A stretch of 64,000 bases of DNA from Bacteroidota bacterium (GCA_021815365.1 JAKAGZ010000006.1:1-64000), one strand, 5' to 3'. Counted from the first letter of the stretch, positions 16,508 through 26,101 are shown. The notes: generated by a model not told the origin, from the letters alone. Translations and numbers: made by a program.

Positions 16508-17962
16508 TTAATTCAAAGGAGCTGATTTAGGAATAATAAAATAAAAAATTGTTCCCTCGTCTTTCTTTGATTCTACCCAGATTCTCCCGTTGTGAAATTC
16601 AATGATTCGTTTTACAATCGCCAGACCGATACCCGTGCCTTCATATTCCTGCCCATGAACTGCGCGTTGAAACGGCATAAAAATTTTATCAAGATAACTT
16701 GCTTCGATCCCTATTCCGTTATCTTTTATAAAAAAACAATACTCTGTTTGTTGTTCGTGATTTTCCTTTAAGCCTATCTCTATGCATGGTGCAGGGTTGT
16801 TGTTATATTTTATCGCATTTGAGATCAGGTTCCTCCATACTTGTGGAAAGCGGACAGGGTCGCATATACAGGACGGAAGATCCGGCTGGACTACAAGCTT
16901 AACGTTTCGTTTTTTCAGAGTATACGCAAACTCTGTTTGTATATCATTTAACATATTGTTCATAGAAATCGGTTCTTTTGAAAATTCTACCTGACCAGAA
17001 GTGGCAAACTCTAACAGATCGCTTATAAGCAGAGACATACGCTTCCCCGAAGCAATTATATTTTGCAGGAATTGTTTTCCTTCATCTTCAATCTTGTTTT
17101 CATATTCGGTAATTAAAGCTTCTGCGGATCCTATAATGCCATTCAAAGGCGATTTAAGATCGTGAGCTACTATATATGAAAAATTTTCCAATTCTTCATA
17201 TCGTTTGCGGATTTCTGTCACCATTGTATTGAATGCTATAACGAGTATCCCTATCTCGTCTTTTGTTTTGGGCTGCAGTTCTACTGAGAAATCGCGCCCT
17301 GCAATACGCTGGGCAATTTTTACAAGTTCAAGAATTGGTTTCGAAAACTTTTGTATTGTCAGTATCACTACTGCAATTGCAATAATTATTGCAAGTAAAG
17401 AACCTGTAAGGATCATTGATAACGCTTCGTCCCTTTTTTCTTTTACTGTAATGTGTGCAGAATTGACTTTTCCCTTAACTGAATCAATTATAACGGCAAC
17501 GTCTTTATATAGCTGTTCGCCGTAACGGTAGTCCATTTCTTCCATTAATGCGGCAGCCTTTGGATTTATTTTCACATTTTTTAGCTCAAAAATTTTGTGT
17601 GCAACAATGTGTATGCTGTCGATATAATTATTAATATCGTGGAGTCTTTGCTGTTCTTCAGGAGCCGATAAGTTTTTTTTCAGTTCCACAATTCTCTGCT
17701 CGATGGAGGCATTGATATTTTCATAATCATCAAAATATTTCTCTTTTCCCGTAATGATATAGTCGTTCACAGCCATCAACAGGTCGGAAGCGCTTGATTG
17801 AAGGTGGTAAGCAATGTGCTGTTTTACTGTTTCTTCCTCAAGTTGTTTAAGGCTATTGTTTGCAGTATTCAGTCCTATTAAAGCCACTGTTCCAATTACA
17901 ACCATTAAAAAAATAAGAAATATAAAAGGCAGCATGATTTTTTTAGCGATAGTTAAACGCAT
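16508..17962 (-). CDS. Membrane sensor histidine kinase with HAMP domain
   Basis: 484 residues. TM1 is about 8-30, a helical periplasmic sensor about 31-181 (four-helix-bundle or CHASE3-like), TM2 about 182-203, HAMP about 204-256. The HisKA domain has the phospho-acceptor His267 in IVAHDLKSPL. The ATPase domain has N-box NLISNAIKYN, G1 DNGIGIE, F-box FMPFQRA and G2 GTGIGLA. All catalytic motifs are intact. No response regulator is adjacent, so it is an orphan kinase; its signal is unknown. Convergent with trpA. Confidence 0.9.
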   Translation of the reverse strand: MRLTIAKKIMLPFIFLIFLMVVIGTVALIGLNTANNSLKQLEEETVKQHIAYHLQSSASDLLMAVNDYIITGKEKYFDDYENINASIEQRIVELKKNLSAPEEQQRLHDINNYIDSIHIVAHKIFELKNVKINPKAAALMEEMDYRYGEQLYKDVAVIIDSVKGKVNSAHITVKEKRDEALSMILTGSLLAIIIAIAVVILTIQKFSKPILELVKIAQRIAGRDFSVELQPKTKDEIGILVIAFNTMVTEIRKRYEELENFSYIVAHDLKSPLNGIIGSAEALITEYENKIEDEGKQFLQNIIASGKRMSLLISDLLEFATSGQVEFSKEPISMNNMLNDIQTEFAYTLKKRNVKLVVQPDLPSCICDPVRFPQVWRNLISNAIKYNNNPAPCIEIGLKENHEQQTEYCFFIKDNGIGIEASYLDKIFMPFQRAVHGQEYEGTGIGLAIVKRIIEFHNGRIWVESKKDEGTIFYFIIPKSAPLN

Positions 17963-18104
17963 ATATTTCTCCTCAATAATTTCATGATTTTAAAATGCGA
18001 ATACTGCTTATGCTTCCAAAGTTTTTTAATGACTTTGTGAAGTAAAGCTACAAATAAAAAGTTAATTAAAACATAACAAAAAAATTTATTTAGGATGTAA
18101 AAAG

Positions 18105-19049
18105 TTGAAAAATATAAACACGGGGAACATAAGTTTAACAAACAATATTTGCCTAGGTGCAATGTACCTTGGAAGTAAAACCGATAAGCTGACTTCCGAA
18201 AAAATATTAGATACGTTTACAGAGAACGGCGGATCGTTTATTGACTCAGCAAACATTTATGCACACTGGATTACCGGATGTAAAGGCGGGGACAGTGAAG
18301 CTTTTCTCGGCGAATGGATCCGGAAAAGAAAAAATCGTGATAAACTTTTTATTGCAACCAAAGTCGGCATAGCTTATCCGGGTGTTGAAAGAGGTTTAAA
18401 AGCAAACCAGGTAAAAACTGAATGCGAGAAAAGTTTAAAACGGCTCGGAGTTGAAACAATAGATCTTTATTATTCTCACGCTGATGATCCCGCAACCCCG
18501 CTTGAAGAAACCCTGAAGGCTTTCGATGAGTTAATTAAGGAAGGAAAAATCCGTGGTATCGGTGCGAGCAATTACAATACGGAAAGGTTTAAAAAGTCGC
18601 TGATGATCAGCAGGCAAAATAGTTTTGCGGAATTCTGCTGCATTCAGCAAAGGCATTCTTACTTACGACCAACGAAAGATTTTAAGTTCGAGACACAGGT
18701 TTTAGCTGACGAATTTCTTATGGAGCTTTGTAAATACGAAAATATTGCTCTGCTTGCTTACTCTCCTCTGCTCTCAGGGATTTTTACAAGTGACAATAAA
18801 ACTCTACCACAATTTTACAACACGGAACAAAACAGGGGAAGACTAAAAATATTAAAAAATATTTCCGGCGAAACTAATTTTACTGTGAACCAGATTGTTC
18901 TTGCCTGGATGCTGAATTCAGAGCCCCCTGTTATTCCTGTCATTGGGGTCAGTTCTTTGGAGCAGCTGGAAGAAAATTTAAAAGCTGTGGAAATAAAACT
19001 GGATGAAAATCACAAAAAAATTTTAGATCAGTATTTTTATCAGAAATAA
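18105..19049 (+). CDS. Aldo/keto reductase
   Basis: NADPH-dependent oxidoreductase of AKR fold, 314 residues. The catalytic tetrad is visible: Asp and Tyr in FIDSANIYAHW, Lys in IATKVG and His in LYYSHADDP. The cofactor part near the C terminus shows PVIPVIGVSSLEQLEENL. The predicted start is TTG at 18105 with AGGATG upstream. An internal ATG at about residue 20 would delete the first strand, so TTG is preferred. The substrate is unknown. Divergent from the histidine kinase. Confidence 0.88.
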   Translation: MKNINTGNISLTNNICLGAMYLGSKTDKLTSEKILDTFTENGGSFIDSANIYAHWITGCKGGDSEAFLGEWIRKRKNRDKLFIATKVGIAYPGVERGLKANQVKTECEKSLKRLGVETIDLYYSHADDPATPLEETLKAFDELIKEGKIRGIGASNYNTERFKKSLMISRQNSFAEFCCIQQRHSYLRPTKDFKFETQVLADEFLMELCKYENIALLAYSPLLSGIFTSDNKTLPQFYNTEQNRGRLKILKNISGETNFTVNQIVLAWMLNSEPPVIPVIGVSSLEQLEENLKAVEIKLDENHKKILDQYFYQK

Positions 19050-19514
19050 TCTCTTTGCGATCTCTGCGTCCCTGTCTGCCTTGTCGGTATCTCTGTTGGA
19101 TCTGCTATTATGTTTCTGAACCATTTGCTTTCCAGTTCTCTATGTATCCAGTATCCACAGAAACCAGCTTCATATACACTATTGTACCCTCCGCCCGGAT
19201 ATGTATTTGCTTAATTCCTCTGGCGATGGGTTCATTGACATTGTTTTCAATTCCATCTTGTTTGTTCTTATTGTTACTGTCCACTGTTTTTTGTGAACAT
19301 CTTTTAACTTCCCGGACAATGCTTGTCCTTTCTACTTTTAAACATAACTTCTTAGTAAAAGAAGCAAAGCATAACAGCAAACCTTATTACATTATTGTGA
19401 CATAAGCGTCGCCAATAATTGCCATAGTCCACGCTGTAACAGAACGATTATAATTTAGCAGCCGGCAGTTGCTGGACTAAACCGGCAGTTTCGTGAAAGA
19501 GGATTTAAACCCGG
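19050..19514. other. 465-bp stretch without a convincing gene
   Basis: Frames cross this stretch on both strands. The best is a 90-codon minus-strand frame at 19108-19380 with a TTG start and no recognisable motif, too weak to call. The right part holds a direct repeat, CCGGCAGTT (about 19462 and 19481), and A/C-rich words such as AAACCGG, and looks like decayed sequence. The 76-bp dispersed repeat follows at 19515. Confidence 0.4.
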
Positions 19515-19591
19515 TTTAGAAAAAATCAGTCCAAAACAAACAATGTGACAACTTTTTTTGCTAGCCTAAATTTAATTTTGGCAGCATTGAA
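19515..19591 (+). repeat. 76-bp dispersed repeat, copy 2 (upstream of the GroES-like gene)
   Basis: Matches 7649-7724 nearly throughout (AAAAAATCAG, ACAAACAATG, TTTTTTGCTA, AAATTTAA, GCATTGAA). It ends 14 bp before the TTTG element of the promoter at 19606, much as copy 1 ends 27 bp before the trp promoter. Confidence 0.5.
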
Positions 19592-19605
19592 TTCTATATT
19601 AAGAA

Positions 19606-19636
19606 TTTGTTCTTTATTTTTGCATACGTAATTTTG
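19606..19636 (+). promoter_or_regulatory. Bacteroidota-type promoter of the GroES-like gene
   Basis: TTTG (19606-19609), a 19-bp spacer and TAATTTTG (19629-19636), an exact TTTG-N19-TAnnTTTG match. The ATG at 19642 is only 5 bp further, so the mRNA would be leaderless or nearly so. Confidence 0.6.
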
Positions 19637-19641
19637 CGGGT

Positions 19642-20016
19642 ATGGAATTGAAATTAAAAAACATAGAAAAGTTTGTTGTGATCGGCGACCGGGTTTTGAT
19701 CAGACCGGAAGAAAGCTCTGACAGAACTGCAAGCGGGTTATATCTTCCTCCGGGTGTTTCTGAAAAAGAAAAGATTCAAAGCGGTTATGTAATAAAAGTG
19801 GGCCCGGGTTATCCTATCGGCTCACAAGGCGATGATGAGCCCTGGAAAGAACCCAAAGAGCCAATAAAATTTATTCCTCTTCAGATCAAAGAAGGCGACC
19901 TCGCAATTTTTCTCCGCAAAGAAGCTTACGAAATAGAATTTGAGAAAGAAAAATTTCTGATCGTTCCTCAATCCGCAGTGCTTATGCTGATCAGGAATGA
20001 TGATGTGGTATTTTGA
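19642..20016 (+). CDS. Divergent GroES-like co-chaperonin
   Basis: 124 residues with the Cpn10 fold: IGDRVLIRPEE at the N terminus, a mobile loop SDRTASGLYLPPG resembling the GroEL-contacting loop, GYVIKVGPGYP, and the end strand EKFLIVPQSAVLMLI. It is about 25 residues longer than canonical GroES, with an insert (GSQGDDEPWKEPKEP) where the roof loop lies. No groEL gene is nearby, so it is likely an accessory paralogue. Whether it still caps GroEL is unknown. Confidence 0.85.
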   Translation: MELKLKNIEKFVVIGDRVLIRPEESSDRTASGLYLPPGVSEKEKIQSGYVIKVGPGYPIGSQGDDEPWKEPKEPIKFIPLQIKEGDLAIFLRKEAYEIEFEKEKFLIVPQSAVLMLIRNDDVVF

Positions 20017-20020
20017 TTGC

Positions 20021-21028
20021 TTATTCCCACCAGCTTAATATCTGAAAACGTGATGATTTAATATTATTCTTTGCATTGGTTATTGCCTGGCTGCTGTAAT
20101 AAAGCTGTGCATTTCCGGTTGCCTGCATATCAACACTTTGACCAACGAAAATTGAAGCGCCGTAAATTCCGGAGTTGCCTGTGGTTTTAGTAGTAATAGT
20201 AGATTGACCGTATGCAATAACAATACCGTGAAAAGTAAAATTCCCGCTCATTGATAAATTGCCGTTCACAATAAGAATCCCATAGCCTGAAGCATTTCCG
20301 GAAAAGCTGACATCTCCGGATGCGTAAGTAATTTTGGGGTCGGTAGCTGTTCCAAGTACAGTTCCGTTTGAATATGTGCCGGAGGGAAGGGTAATATCGG
20401 ATGCAAAAATATAATTTTCAGTCAGAGCAAGCCAGTTAGTAGAATCATTGACACAATATACGCTTGGCTCCTCTCCCGCTCCCTGGATTGCATCACTGAC
20501 CTTTGGTTTTATATTGTTAACTATGTAAGCACTGTCTGCGGGTGAATCCACTCCAAAACCAGGCAGAGGTGTACCCGGTATCTGGGTTCCGTTTATGTCA
20601 TGGTCATTCCCGTTAATATCTATATTACCGTTTAGATTTAAACTTAAATTGTTTGATGATACGTAAATGGATGAATTTATATTCGGCAGAGTAATCTGGC
20701 TTCTTATTGCAGTTGCTATGCTTGTATGATCCACTCCGTTAAAATGCCCGACAGATTTAATTTTTAAAGTATCGGCACCCCAGATGTAAATGTCATAAGA
20801 GCCTTCCATTAAGGAATTATTTAAAAAATTTCCGGTAAGTGATTTATTCCTTCGTAGTTTTTCAAGATATATTTCTATACCTGAATTTGCGATCAATCTT
20901 GCGTTAGTTTCCGAATAAGAATCAATAGCTGTTTTTAACCCATTGTCAGTATTTTTATTCAGGCTGAATATCAGGATCGAAATTATTACTGATATACCAA
21001 TTGCAAGTATTATTACAGCTTTACCCAT
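20021..21028 (-). CDS. PilX-like pilus-assembly/minor-pilin-type protein
   Basis: 335 residues. One N-terminal membrane helix (about 3-22, KAVIILAIGISVIISILIF) leads into a long helix with NARLIANSGIEIYLEKL, the pattern of PilX-type minor pilins. The rest is beta-rich with repeated Gly/Asn turns (ASGDVSFSGNASGYGILIVNGNLSM in part), resembling the C-terminal domain of PilX-like proteins. No classical G/xxxxE prepilin cleavage site is visible. Last of three co-directional genes spaced 2 bp or less apart. Confidence 0.65.
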   Translation of the reverse strand: MGKAVIILAIGISVIISILIFSLNKNTDNGLKTAIDSYSETNARLIANSGIEIYLEKLRRNKSLTGNFLNNSLMEGSYDIYIWGADTLKIKSVGHFNGVDHTSIATAIRSQITLPNINSSIYVSSNNLSLNLNGNIDINGNDHDINGTQIPGTPLPGFGVDSPADSAYIVNNIKPKVSDAIQGAGEEPSVYCVNDSTNWLALTENYIFASDITLPSGTYSNGTVLGTATDPKITYASGDVSFSGNASGYGILIVNGNLSMSGNFTFHGIVIAYGQSTITTKTTGNSGIYGASIFVGQSVDMQATGNAQLYYSSQAITNAKNNIKSSRFQILSWWE

Positions 21029-21030
21029 GG

Positions 21031-21591
21031 TCAGATGTTCCTTGGATTAATAGTTAATTCCCAATAAGTGAAGAGATATTTATACTCCTGTCCTTCATAA
21101 ACTTTCGAAGGCGATTGTACCCATATTTCTGCTTTTATGTATTTGATGCTGTCAAGTGTCGAAGTCACATTTCCCAAAATGTTTTTATAAGTAAATCTCA
21201 GGTCAGTTATTCCCAATGATGGACCTTTTGAAGTATCACTGTTGACAACTCTGTACAAAATCTTATCACTTGGATTTTCAGTATTTGAAACTACTGTCGA
21301 ATCGCTGAGTAAATAAGTTAAAGTATCCACTACACCATTCGAGTCAATATCAGAGTAAAATTTGATCTTGTTTGGCATAGCAGTAATTATTGCTGTGTTG
21401 TTATATCCATAACCAACTTTTCCCAGGTCATTTCCCAGTATATCTGCAATTGTTTTCGCATTCTGCAGAAGCTGAAGATCAGAGTTTGATTTAAATTGCA
21501 TCTGTGAAGAATATATATTTATGTTAGCAATGCCAAGCATAAACAGGCCTGCTATTACTGCAGCTCCAATTAAATCTATTATTGTATCCAT
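21031..21591 (-). CDS. PilW/PulJ-like pseudopilin-type protein
   Basis: 186 residues. A hydrophobic helix (about 5-27) runs into a long amphipathic helix with QLLQNAKTIADILGNDLGKVGYG, the typical layout of PilW/PulJ minor pilins. A beta-rich C-terminal domain includes KIKFYSDIDSNGVVDTLTYLL. The canonical prepilin motif (GFTLIE) is lacking. The start codon overlaps the stop of the preceding gene (TAATG). Confidence 0.6.
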   Translation of the reverse strand: MDTIIDLIGAAVIAGLFMLGIANINIYSSQMQFKSNSDLQLLQNAKTIADILGNDLGKVGYGYNNTAIITAMPNKIKFYSDIDSNGVVDTLTYLLSDSTVVSNTENPSDKILYRVVNSDTSKGPSLGITDLRFTYKNILGNVTSTLDSIKYIKAEIWVQSPSKVYEGQEYKYLFTYWELTINPRNI

Positions 21592-22070
21592 TATTTAAGA
21601 GTAAAAATAAATGATAATGTTACTGCATGATTCATATACGGACTTGTAACTGTTACTGTCGCTTTTTTATAAAAAGTTTGTGTTGAACTCACAATATCAG
21701 GATGATCGCCATCTACATATTGTACTGTGCAGCTAACGTTGTAGCCTTCTGCATGAGGTGCATCAATTACCCTTGAATAGCCATTAAAATCATCAACATC
21801 ATTATAATTCGGATAAACCTCACCTGAGTCAGCGCCCAGAGTTAGGGACAGAGATGCAACATTATTAGTGGGAAACTGGATCGTATTTTGGTCGAAACTT
21901 TTTACTTTAATTTCTTCAATCAAATCATTTGCAAGTGAAAATGCAGTCAGATAAACTTTGTTTTGCATATCTGCTGTTGAGGTTTCCAATATCGCCTGGT
22001 TAAACCTCAGCGAAGTAATTGAAAGTAATAATAATCCGCCGATCGTCAAAAAGGACTGTATATTTTTCAT
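21591..22070 (-). CDS. PilV-like pseudopilin-type protein
   Basis: 159 residues, first gene of the sigma-54 controlled unit. The hydrophobic segment FLTIGGLLLLSITSL is followed by a helix with KVYLTAFSLANDLIEEIKVKSFD, matching PilV/PulI-type minor pilins ('AxxLAxxLIEEI'). The rest is beta-rich, ending AVTLSFIFTLK. No GFTLIE cleavage motif is seen, so processing by a prepilin peptidase is uncertain. The ATG lies about 60 bp downstream of the -24/-12 promoter. Confidence 0.6.
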   Translation of the reverse strand: MKNIQSFLTIGGLLLLSITSLRFNQAILETSTADMQNKVYLTAFSLANDLIEEIKVKSFDQNTIQFPTNNVASLSLTLGADSGEVYPNYNDVDDFNGYSRVIDAPHAEGYNVSCTVQYVDGDHPDIVSSTQTFYKKATVTVTSPYMNHAVTLSFIFTLK

Positions 22071-22129
22071 CGCTTATCTGGTAAGCAGTAAAAGTAAAGT
22101 TAATTAGAAAATAATCGCTGCTTTAGTGA

Positions 22130-22145
22130 TGCAACAAGTGTGCCT
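22130..22145 (-). promoter_or_regulatory. Sigma-54 (-24/-12) promoter of the pilin-like operon
   Basis: On the minus strand AGGCAC-ACTTG-TTGCA, matching the consensus TGGCAC-N5-TTGCA at all but the first base, with the invariant GG and GC correctly spaced. It is 60 bp before the ATG of the PilV-like gene and downstream of an NtrC-type activator gene on the same strand. Confidence 0.85.
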
Positions 22146-22228
22146 GATGTTCAATAGAGAAGAAGATGTGATTAATAGTCAGGAGGTAAATATTTTTCGA
22201 AGATTAAAATTGTTTTTCCGTAGACCAC

Positions 22229-22252
22229 GTCAAATCTGACGTCACAAATGAC
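22229..22252. promoter_or_regulatory. Tandem enhancer-binding sites, two abutting GTCA-N4-TGAC palindromes
   Basis: GTCA-AATC-TGAC (22229-22240) is followed at once by GTCA-CAAA-TGAC (22241-22252). The pair sits about 85-110 bp upstream of the -24 box and immediately past the activator's stop codon. This is a usual distance for NtrC-family upstream activator sites, and two adjacent dyads suit a protein that must oligomerise. Confidence 0.65.
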
Positions 22253-22258
22253 GCCTTA

Positions 22259-23635
22259 TTATTTTTTCTTTCGTATTTCCTGGAGTCTTCTCTGGAGAGT
22301 TCTTTCGCTTATGCCAAGTATAGCAGCAGCCTTCTGAATATTTTGATTAGTGTATTCCATTATTTTAATTATGTGCTTTTTTACAGCTTCATCAATAGTA
22401 AGCAGTAAGTCCTCTTCGTTCTTATACCCCGATAATTTTTCATTAGCAGAAAAAGGCAGCAGGTTAACTTTTTCGATGAACGTCTTGTCCTTTGTTTTTG
22501 CAACGCAGTTTAAAATTATGTTTTCCAGCTCCCTTACGTTGCCGGGGAAAGGGTAGCTGTTTAATTCCGCGAGAGCTTTTTCAGTAAATCCCATAATGTT
22601 TTTATTATAAATTAAATTGCCTGCTGTAAGAAAATAATTGGCCAGAAGCCTGATATCCCCGTTTCTTTTTCGTAAAGGGGGTAAATTGATGAACCCGCGC
22701 GTTAGCCGGTAATAAAGATCAGCCCTGAATTCGTTTTTGTTTATAGCTTCCATCAGGTCTTTATTTGTTGCAGCAATAATTCTTGTATTCAGCTTCACGG
22801 GTTTTGAACTGCCTATTCTGTAAATTTCATTGTACTGGATTGCTCTTAATAATTTTCCCTGAAGTTCCTTTGGCATTTCCCCGATCTCGTCAAGAAAGAT
22901 CGTTCCCCCGTTTGCCGATTCGAAATATCCTATCTTCTCATTTGACGCTCCTGTGAATGAGCCTTTTTCGTAACCGAAAAGTTCACTCTCAAAAAGTGTA
23001 GGTGTGATCGAAACGAGATTAACAACTACAAAAGGTTTTGAGCTTCGTGGAGATAAGTTGTGTATTTTTTTAGCAATAAGATCTTTGCCGGTCCCTGTTT
23101 CACCTGTAATTAGGATTGTTTCGTTTGTAGGTGCGAATATAGCGGCGAGTTCAAAAACCTTGTGCATTAAGGGAGATTCTGTAACGATATCTGCAAAATC
23201 TTTTTTCCATTTTTTCCTGTGCAGCTCGCGGATTTCACGCAGTGTATCACGCTCGAGTGAAAGCAGTCTGTGTTCAAGCGCCCTGTTTATAGTTAAAAAA
23301 AGTCTGTCTATATCAGGCGGCTTAGTGATAAATTCATAAGCTCCCCTGTCTATTGCTTTTAAGGCTGTCTTAACATCGTTCACTGCAGTAACCATAATTA
23401 CCGGGATGTGGGGAAATTTTTCTGTAAGCTTTTCAAGTAATTCCATGCCGTCCATTTCGGGCATGTAAATATCGCACAGAACCAGGTCAATATTTCTTGA
23501 GTCAAGAATATCAAAGACTTTCAGAGGGTTTGTTTCTGTAATTATATCTTTGTAACCTTCATCATTCAGCAGCCCCTTAAGAAGGTCCAGGTATGATGAT
23601 TCATCATCAACGATCAGAATAGAATTTGTGTTCAT
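22259..23635 (-). CDS. NtrC-family sigma-54-dependent response regulator
   Basis: 458 residues. The receiver domain (about 1-120) has phospho-acceptor Asp55 in LVLCDIYMPEMDG. The AAA+ domain (about 140-375) has Walker A GETGTGKD, the sigma-54 contact loop as GSFTGA (Ser for the common Ala), Walker B GGTIFLDEIGEM and RELENIILN. The C-terminal Fis-type HTH reads AAAILGISERTLQRRL. It activates sigma-54 RNA polymerase when phosphorylated. It lies upstream, on the same strand, of a sigma-54 promoter with tandem dyads, so the pilin-like genes are its likely target. No cognate kinase is adjacent. Confidence 0.93.
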   Translation of the reverse strand: MNTNSILIVDDESSYLDLLKGLLNDEGYKDIITETNPLKVFDILDSRNIDLVLCDIYMPEMDGMELLEKLTEKFPHIPVIMVTAVNDVKTALKAIDRGAYEFITKPPDIDRLFLTINRALEHRLLSLERDTLREIRELHRKKWKKDFADIVTESPLMHKVFELAAIFAPTNETILITGETGTGKDLIAKKIHNLSPRSSKPFVVVNLVSITPTLFESELFGYEKGSFTGASNEKIGYFESANGGTIFLDEIGEMPKELQGKLLRAIQYNEIYRIGSSKPVKLNTRIIAATNKDLMEAINKNEFRADLYYRLTRGFINLPPLRKRNGDIRLLANYFLTAGNLIYNKNIMGFTEKALAELNSYPFPGNVRELENIILNCVAKTKDKTFIEKVNLLPFSANEKLSGYKNEEDLLLTIDEAVKKHIIKIMEYTNQNIQKAAAILGISERTLQRRLQEIRKKK

Positions 23636-23825
23636 TTGTAGTACAGTAATTTATGTAACAGTTAAAAAGTAAGAATTATAAGAATAAATGTATATACTTC
23701 ATTTCAGAATATCTTTTTCAGTTATCAATATATATTTTAAACTGAAAATTTAAATAATATCGTTTTAAAATTTTGTATTTTAAAGATCAAATTTACTGTA
23801 AATAAATTATCCAGGAAATTAAATT

Positions 23826-26087
23826 ATGGCTGCAAATATAGATATGATTAAAAAAGTTTATTCTGAATTTGAGGATAGGCTTAATAAGGCAAGAAAAATT
23901 TTGAACAGACCGCTTACTTATTCTGAAAAGATACTGTACACACACCTTTGGGAGAATCCTTCAAAAGAGTTAGCAAGGGGGAAAGATTATTCTGAATTAG
24001 CTCCTGATCGTGTTGCAATGCAGGATGCAACTGCACAGATGGCGCTTTTGCAGTTCATGTCTGCAGGAAGAAAAACCACCGCCGTGCCTTCAACAGTTCA
24101 CTGCGATCACCTGATCCAGGCGCAGGTTGGTGCAAAGGATGATCTTATCAGAGCAACTGAAGAGAATAAAGAAGTCTATGATTTTCTCGAAAGCATTTCT
24201 CAAAAATATGGGATCGGTTTCTGGAAACCAGGTGCAGGAATTATTCACCAGGTCGTTCTGGAAAATTATGCTTTCCCCGGTGGAATGATGATTGGTACTG
24301 ATTCTCACACTCCAAACGCCGGCGGTTTGGGAATGCTCGCAATCGGCGTCGGCGGCGCAGATGCTGTGGATGTAATGGCTGGTATGCCTTGGGAACTTAA
24401 ATGGCCTAAATTAATTGGTGTAAAATTAACCGGCAAAATGAACGGCTGGACTTCTGCAAAAGATGTGATCTTAAAACTTGCAGGTATCCTTACTGTAAAA
24501 GGTGGAACAGGCGCAATCGTGGAATATTTTGGCGAAGGTGTTTCTTCCATTTCCTGCACGGGGAAAGGAACGATCTGTAATATGGGTGCTGAGATCGGGG
24601 CAACTACCTCTGTTTTCCCTTTTGATGAAAGGATGTCCTCTTATTTAAGAATTACCTACCGTGCTGATGTTGCTTCTCTGGCAGAGAAAAATTCAGCCTT
24701 GTTAAAAGCTGATAAAGAAGTTCTTGAAAATCCTGAAAAATATTATGACCAGGTAATAGAAATTAATCTTTCAGAATTAGAGCCTCATCTCAACGGTCCT
24801 TTCACACCTGATAAAGCCTGGCCCATTTCGAAAATGAAACAGGCTGTTAAGGAAAATAATTTTCCTGATAAAGTCAGTGTTGCATTGATCGGAAGCTGTA
24901 CAAATTCCAGCTATGAAGATATTGACCGTGCAGCAAGTGTTGCGAAGCAGGCTCTCGCAAAAGGATTAAAGGCAAAGTCACAGTACACAATTACTCCCGG
25001 CTCTGAACAGGTTCGAGCAACAATCGAAAGAGATGGTCTTCTTGAGATATTAAATGAAGTGGGCGGCATTACACTCGCAAATGCCTGCGGACCCTGCATA
25101 GGAATGTGGAAGAGAATGGATATTAAAACAGGAGATAGAAACACCATCGTAACTTCCTTCAACAGGAATTTTGCAAAGAGAAATGACGGCAATCCCGAAA
25201 CACTTGCCTTTGTTGCCAGCCCTGAAATTACGACTGCGATTGCCATTGCCGGAAGCTTATCTTTTAATCCGATTACGGATGAACTTGTAAATGAAAAAGG
25301 TGAAAAAGTAAAACTCGATCCGCCGACAGGGGAAGAACTGCCTCCGAAAGGATTTGCCAGAGGTGAAGATGGATTTATTCCACCTGCAAAAGACGGATCA
25401 AAAGTTGAAGTGATCGTAAAACCTGATAGTGAAAGACTGCAATTGCTTAAACCTTTTGATCAGTGGGACGGGAAAGATTTCACAGACCTCCCGCTTCTGC
25501 TGAAGGCAAAGGGCAAATGTACAACCGACCATATTTCTATGGCGGGGCCCTGGTTAAGATTCAGGGGACATCTCGATAATATTTCCAACAATATGTTCCT
25601 TGGTGCAATAAACGCTTTTACTGGTGAAGCAGGGAAAGTAAAAAATATTTTTACCGGGGAAATAAAATCGGTCGCTGAAGTTGCGCGTGAGTATAAAGCG
25701 AAAGGAGTGAACTGGATTGTTGTCGGTGATGAAAACTACGGTGAGGGTTCAAGCCGCGAACACGCTGCGATGGAACCAAGATTTCTTGGCGGCAGGGCGA
25801 TCATCGTAAAAAGCTTTGCAAGAATTCACGAAACAAATCTGAAGAAACAGGGAATGTTGCCGCTGACTTTTGTAAATCCTGCCGACTATGATAAAATCCT
25901 CGAAGACGACAGATTGAGTATAATCGGTCTTACCGGCTTAGCTCCTGATAAACAACTGAAGCTTGTCATCAAACATAAAGATGGTTCGGCAGAAGAGTGT
26001 TTGCTGAATCACACGATGAACAAAACACAGATAGAGTGGTTCAAGGCAGGCAGCGCATTGAATCTGATTGCAAAGATGAATAAGTAA
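23826..26087 (+). CDS. acn: Aconitate hydratase, mitochondrial type
   Basis: TCA-cycle enzyme interconverting citrate and isocitrate. 753 residues, the length of eukaryotic mitochondrial aconitase rather than AcnA or AcnB. The three [4Fe-4S] ligands are Cys358 ([10 protein letters not shown]), Cys421 and Cys424 ([11 protein letters not shown]). The swivel domain carries [13 protein letters not shown] and [19 protein letters not shown]. Monocistronic: its own terminator follows at 26102. The 185-bp upstream gap holds a TTTTCAGTT…AACTGAAAA inverted pair (23715-23748) of unknown role. Confidence 0.95.
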   Translation: MAANIDMIKKVYSEFEDRLNKARKILNRPLTYSEKILYTHLWENPSKELARGKDYSELAPDRVAMQDATAQMALLQFMSAGRKTTAVPSTVHCDHLIQAQVGAKDDLIRATEENKEVYDFLESISQKYGIGFWKPGAGIIHQVVLENYAFPGGMMIGTDSHTPNAGGLGMLAIGVGGADAVDVMAGMPWELKWPKLIGVKLTGKMNGWTSAKDVILKLAGILTVKGGTGAIVEYFGEGVSSISCTGKGTICNMGAEIGATTSVFPFDERMSSYLRITYRADVASLAEKNSALLKADKEVLENPEKYYDQVIEINLSELEPHLNGPFTPDKAWPISKMKQAVKENNFPDKVSVALIGSCTNSSYEDIDRAASVAKQALAKGLKAKSQYTITPGSEQVRATIERDGLLEILNEVGGITLANACGPCIGMWKRMDIKTGDRNTIVTSFNRNFAKRNDGNPETLAFVASPEITTAIAIAGSLSFNPITDELVNEKGEKVKLDPPTGEELPPKGFARGEDGFIPPAKDGSKVEVIVKPDSERLQLLKPFDQWDGKDFTDLPLLLKAKGKCTTDHISMAGPWLRFRGHLDNISNNMFLGAINAFTGEAGKVKNIFTGEIKSVAEVAREYKAKGVNWIVVGDENYGEGSSREHAAMEPRFLGGRAIIVKSFARIHETNLKKQGMLPLTFVNPADYDKILEDDRLSIIGLTGLAPDKQLKLVIKHKDGSAEECLLNHTMNKTQIEWFKAGSALNLIAKMNK

Positions 26088-26101
26088 TACAATGAAATGT
26101 A

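Noticed and set aside
19108-19380. 90-codon minus-strand frame with plausible codon use
   Set aside because: TTG start straight after an in-frame stop, no recognisable motif and no homologue in memory; kept only as part of an unassigned stretch.
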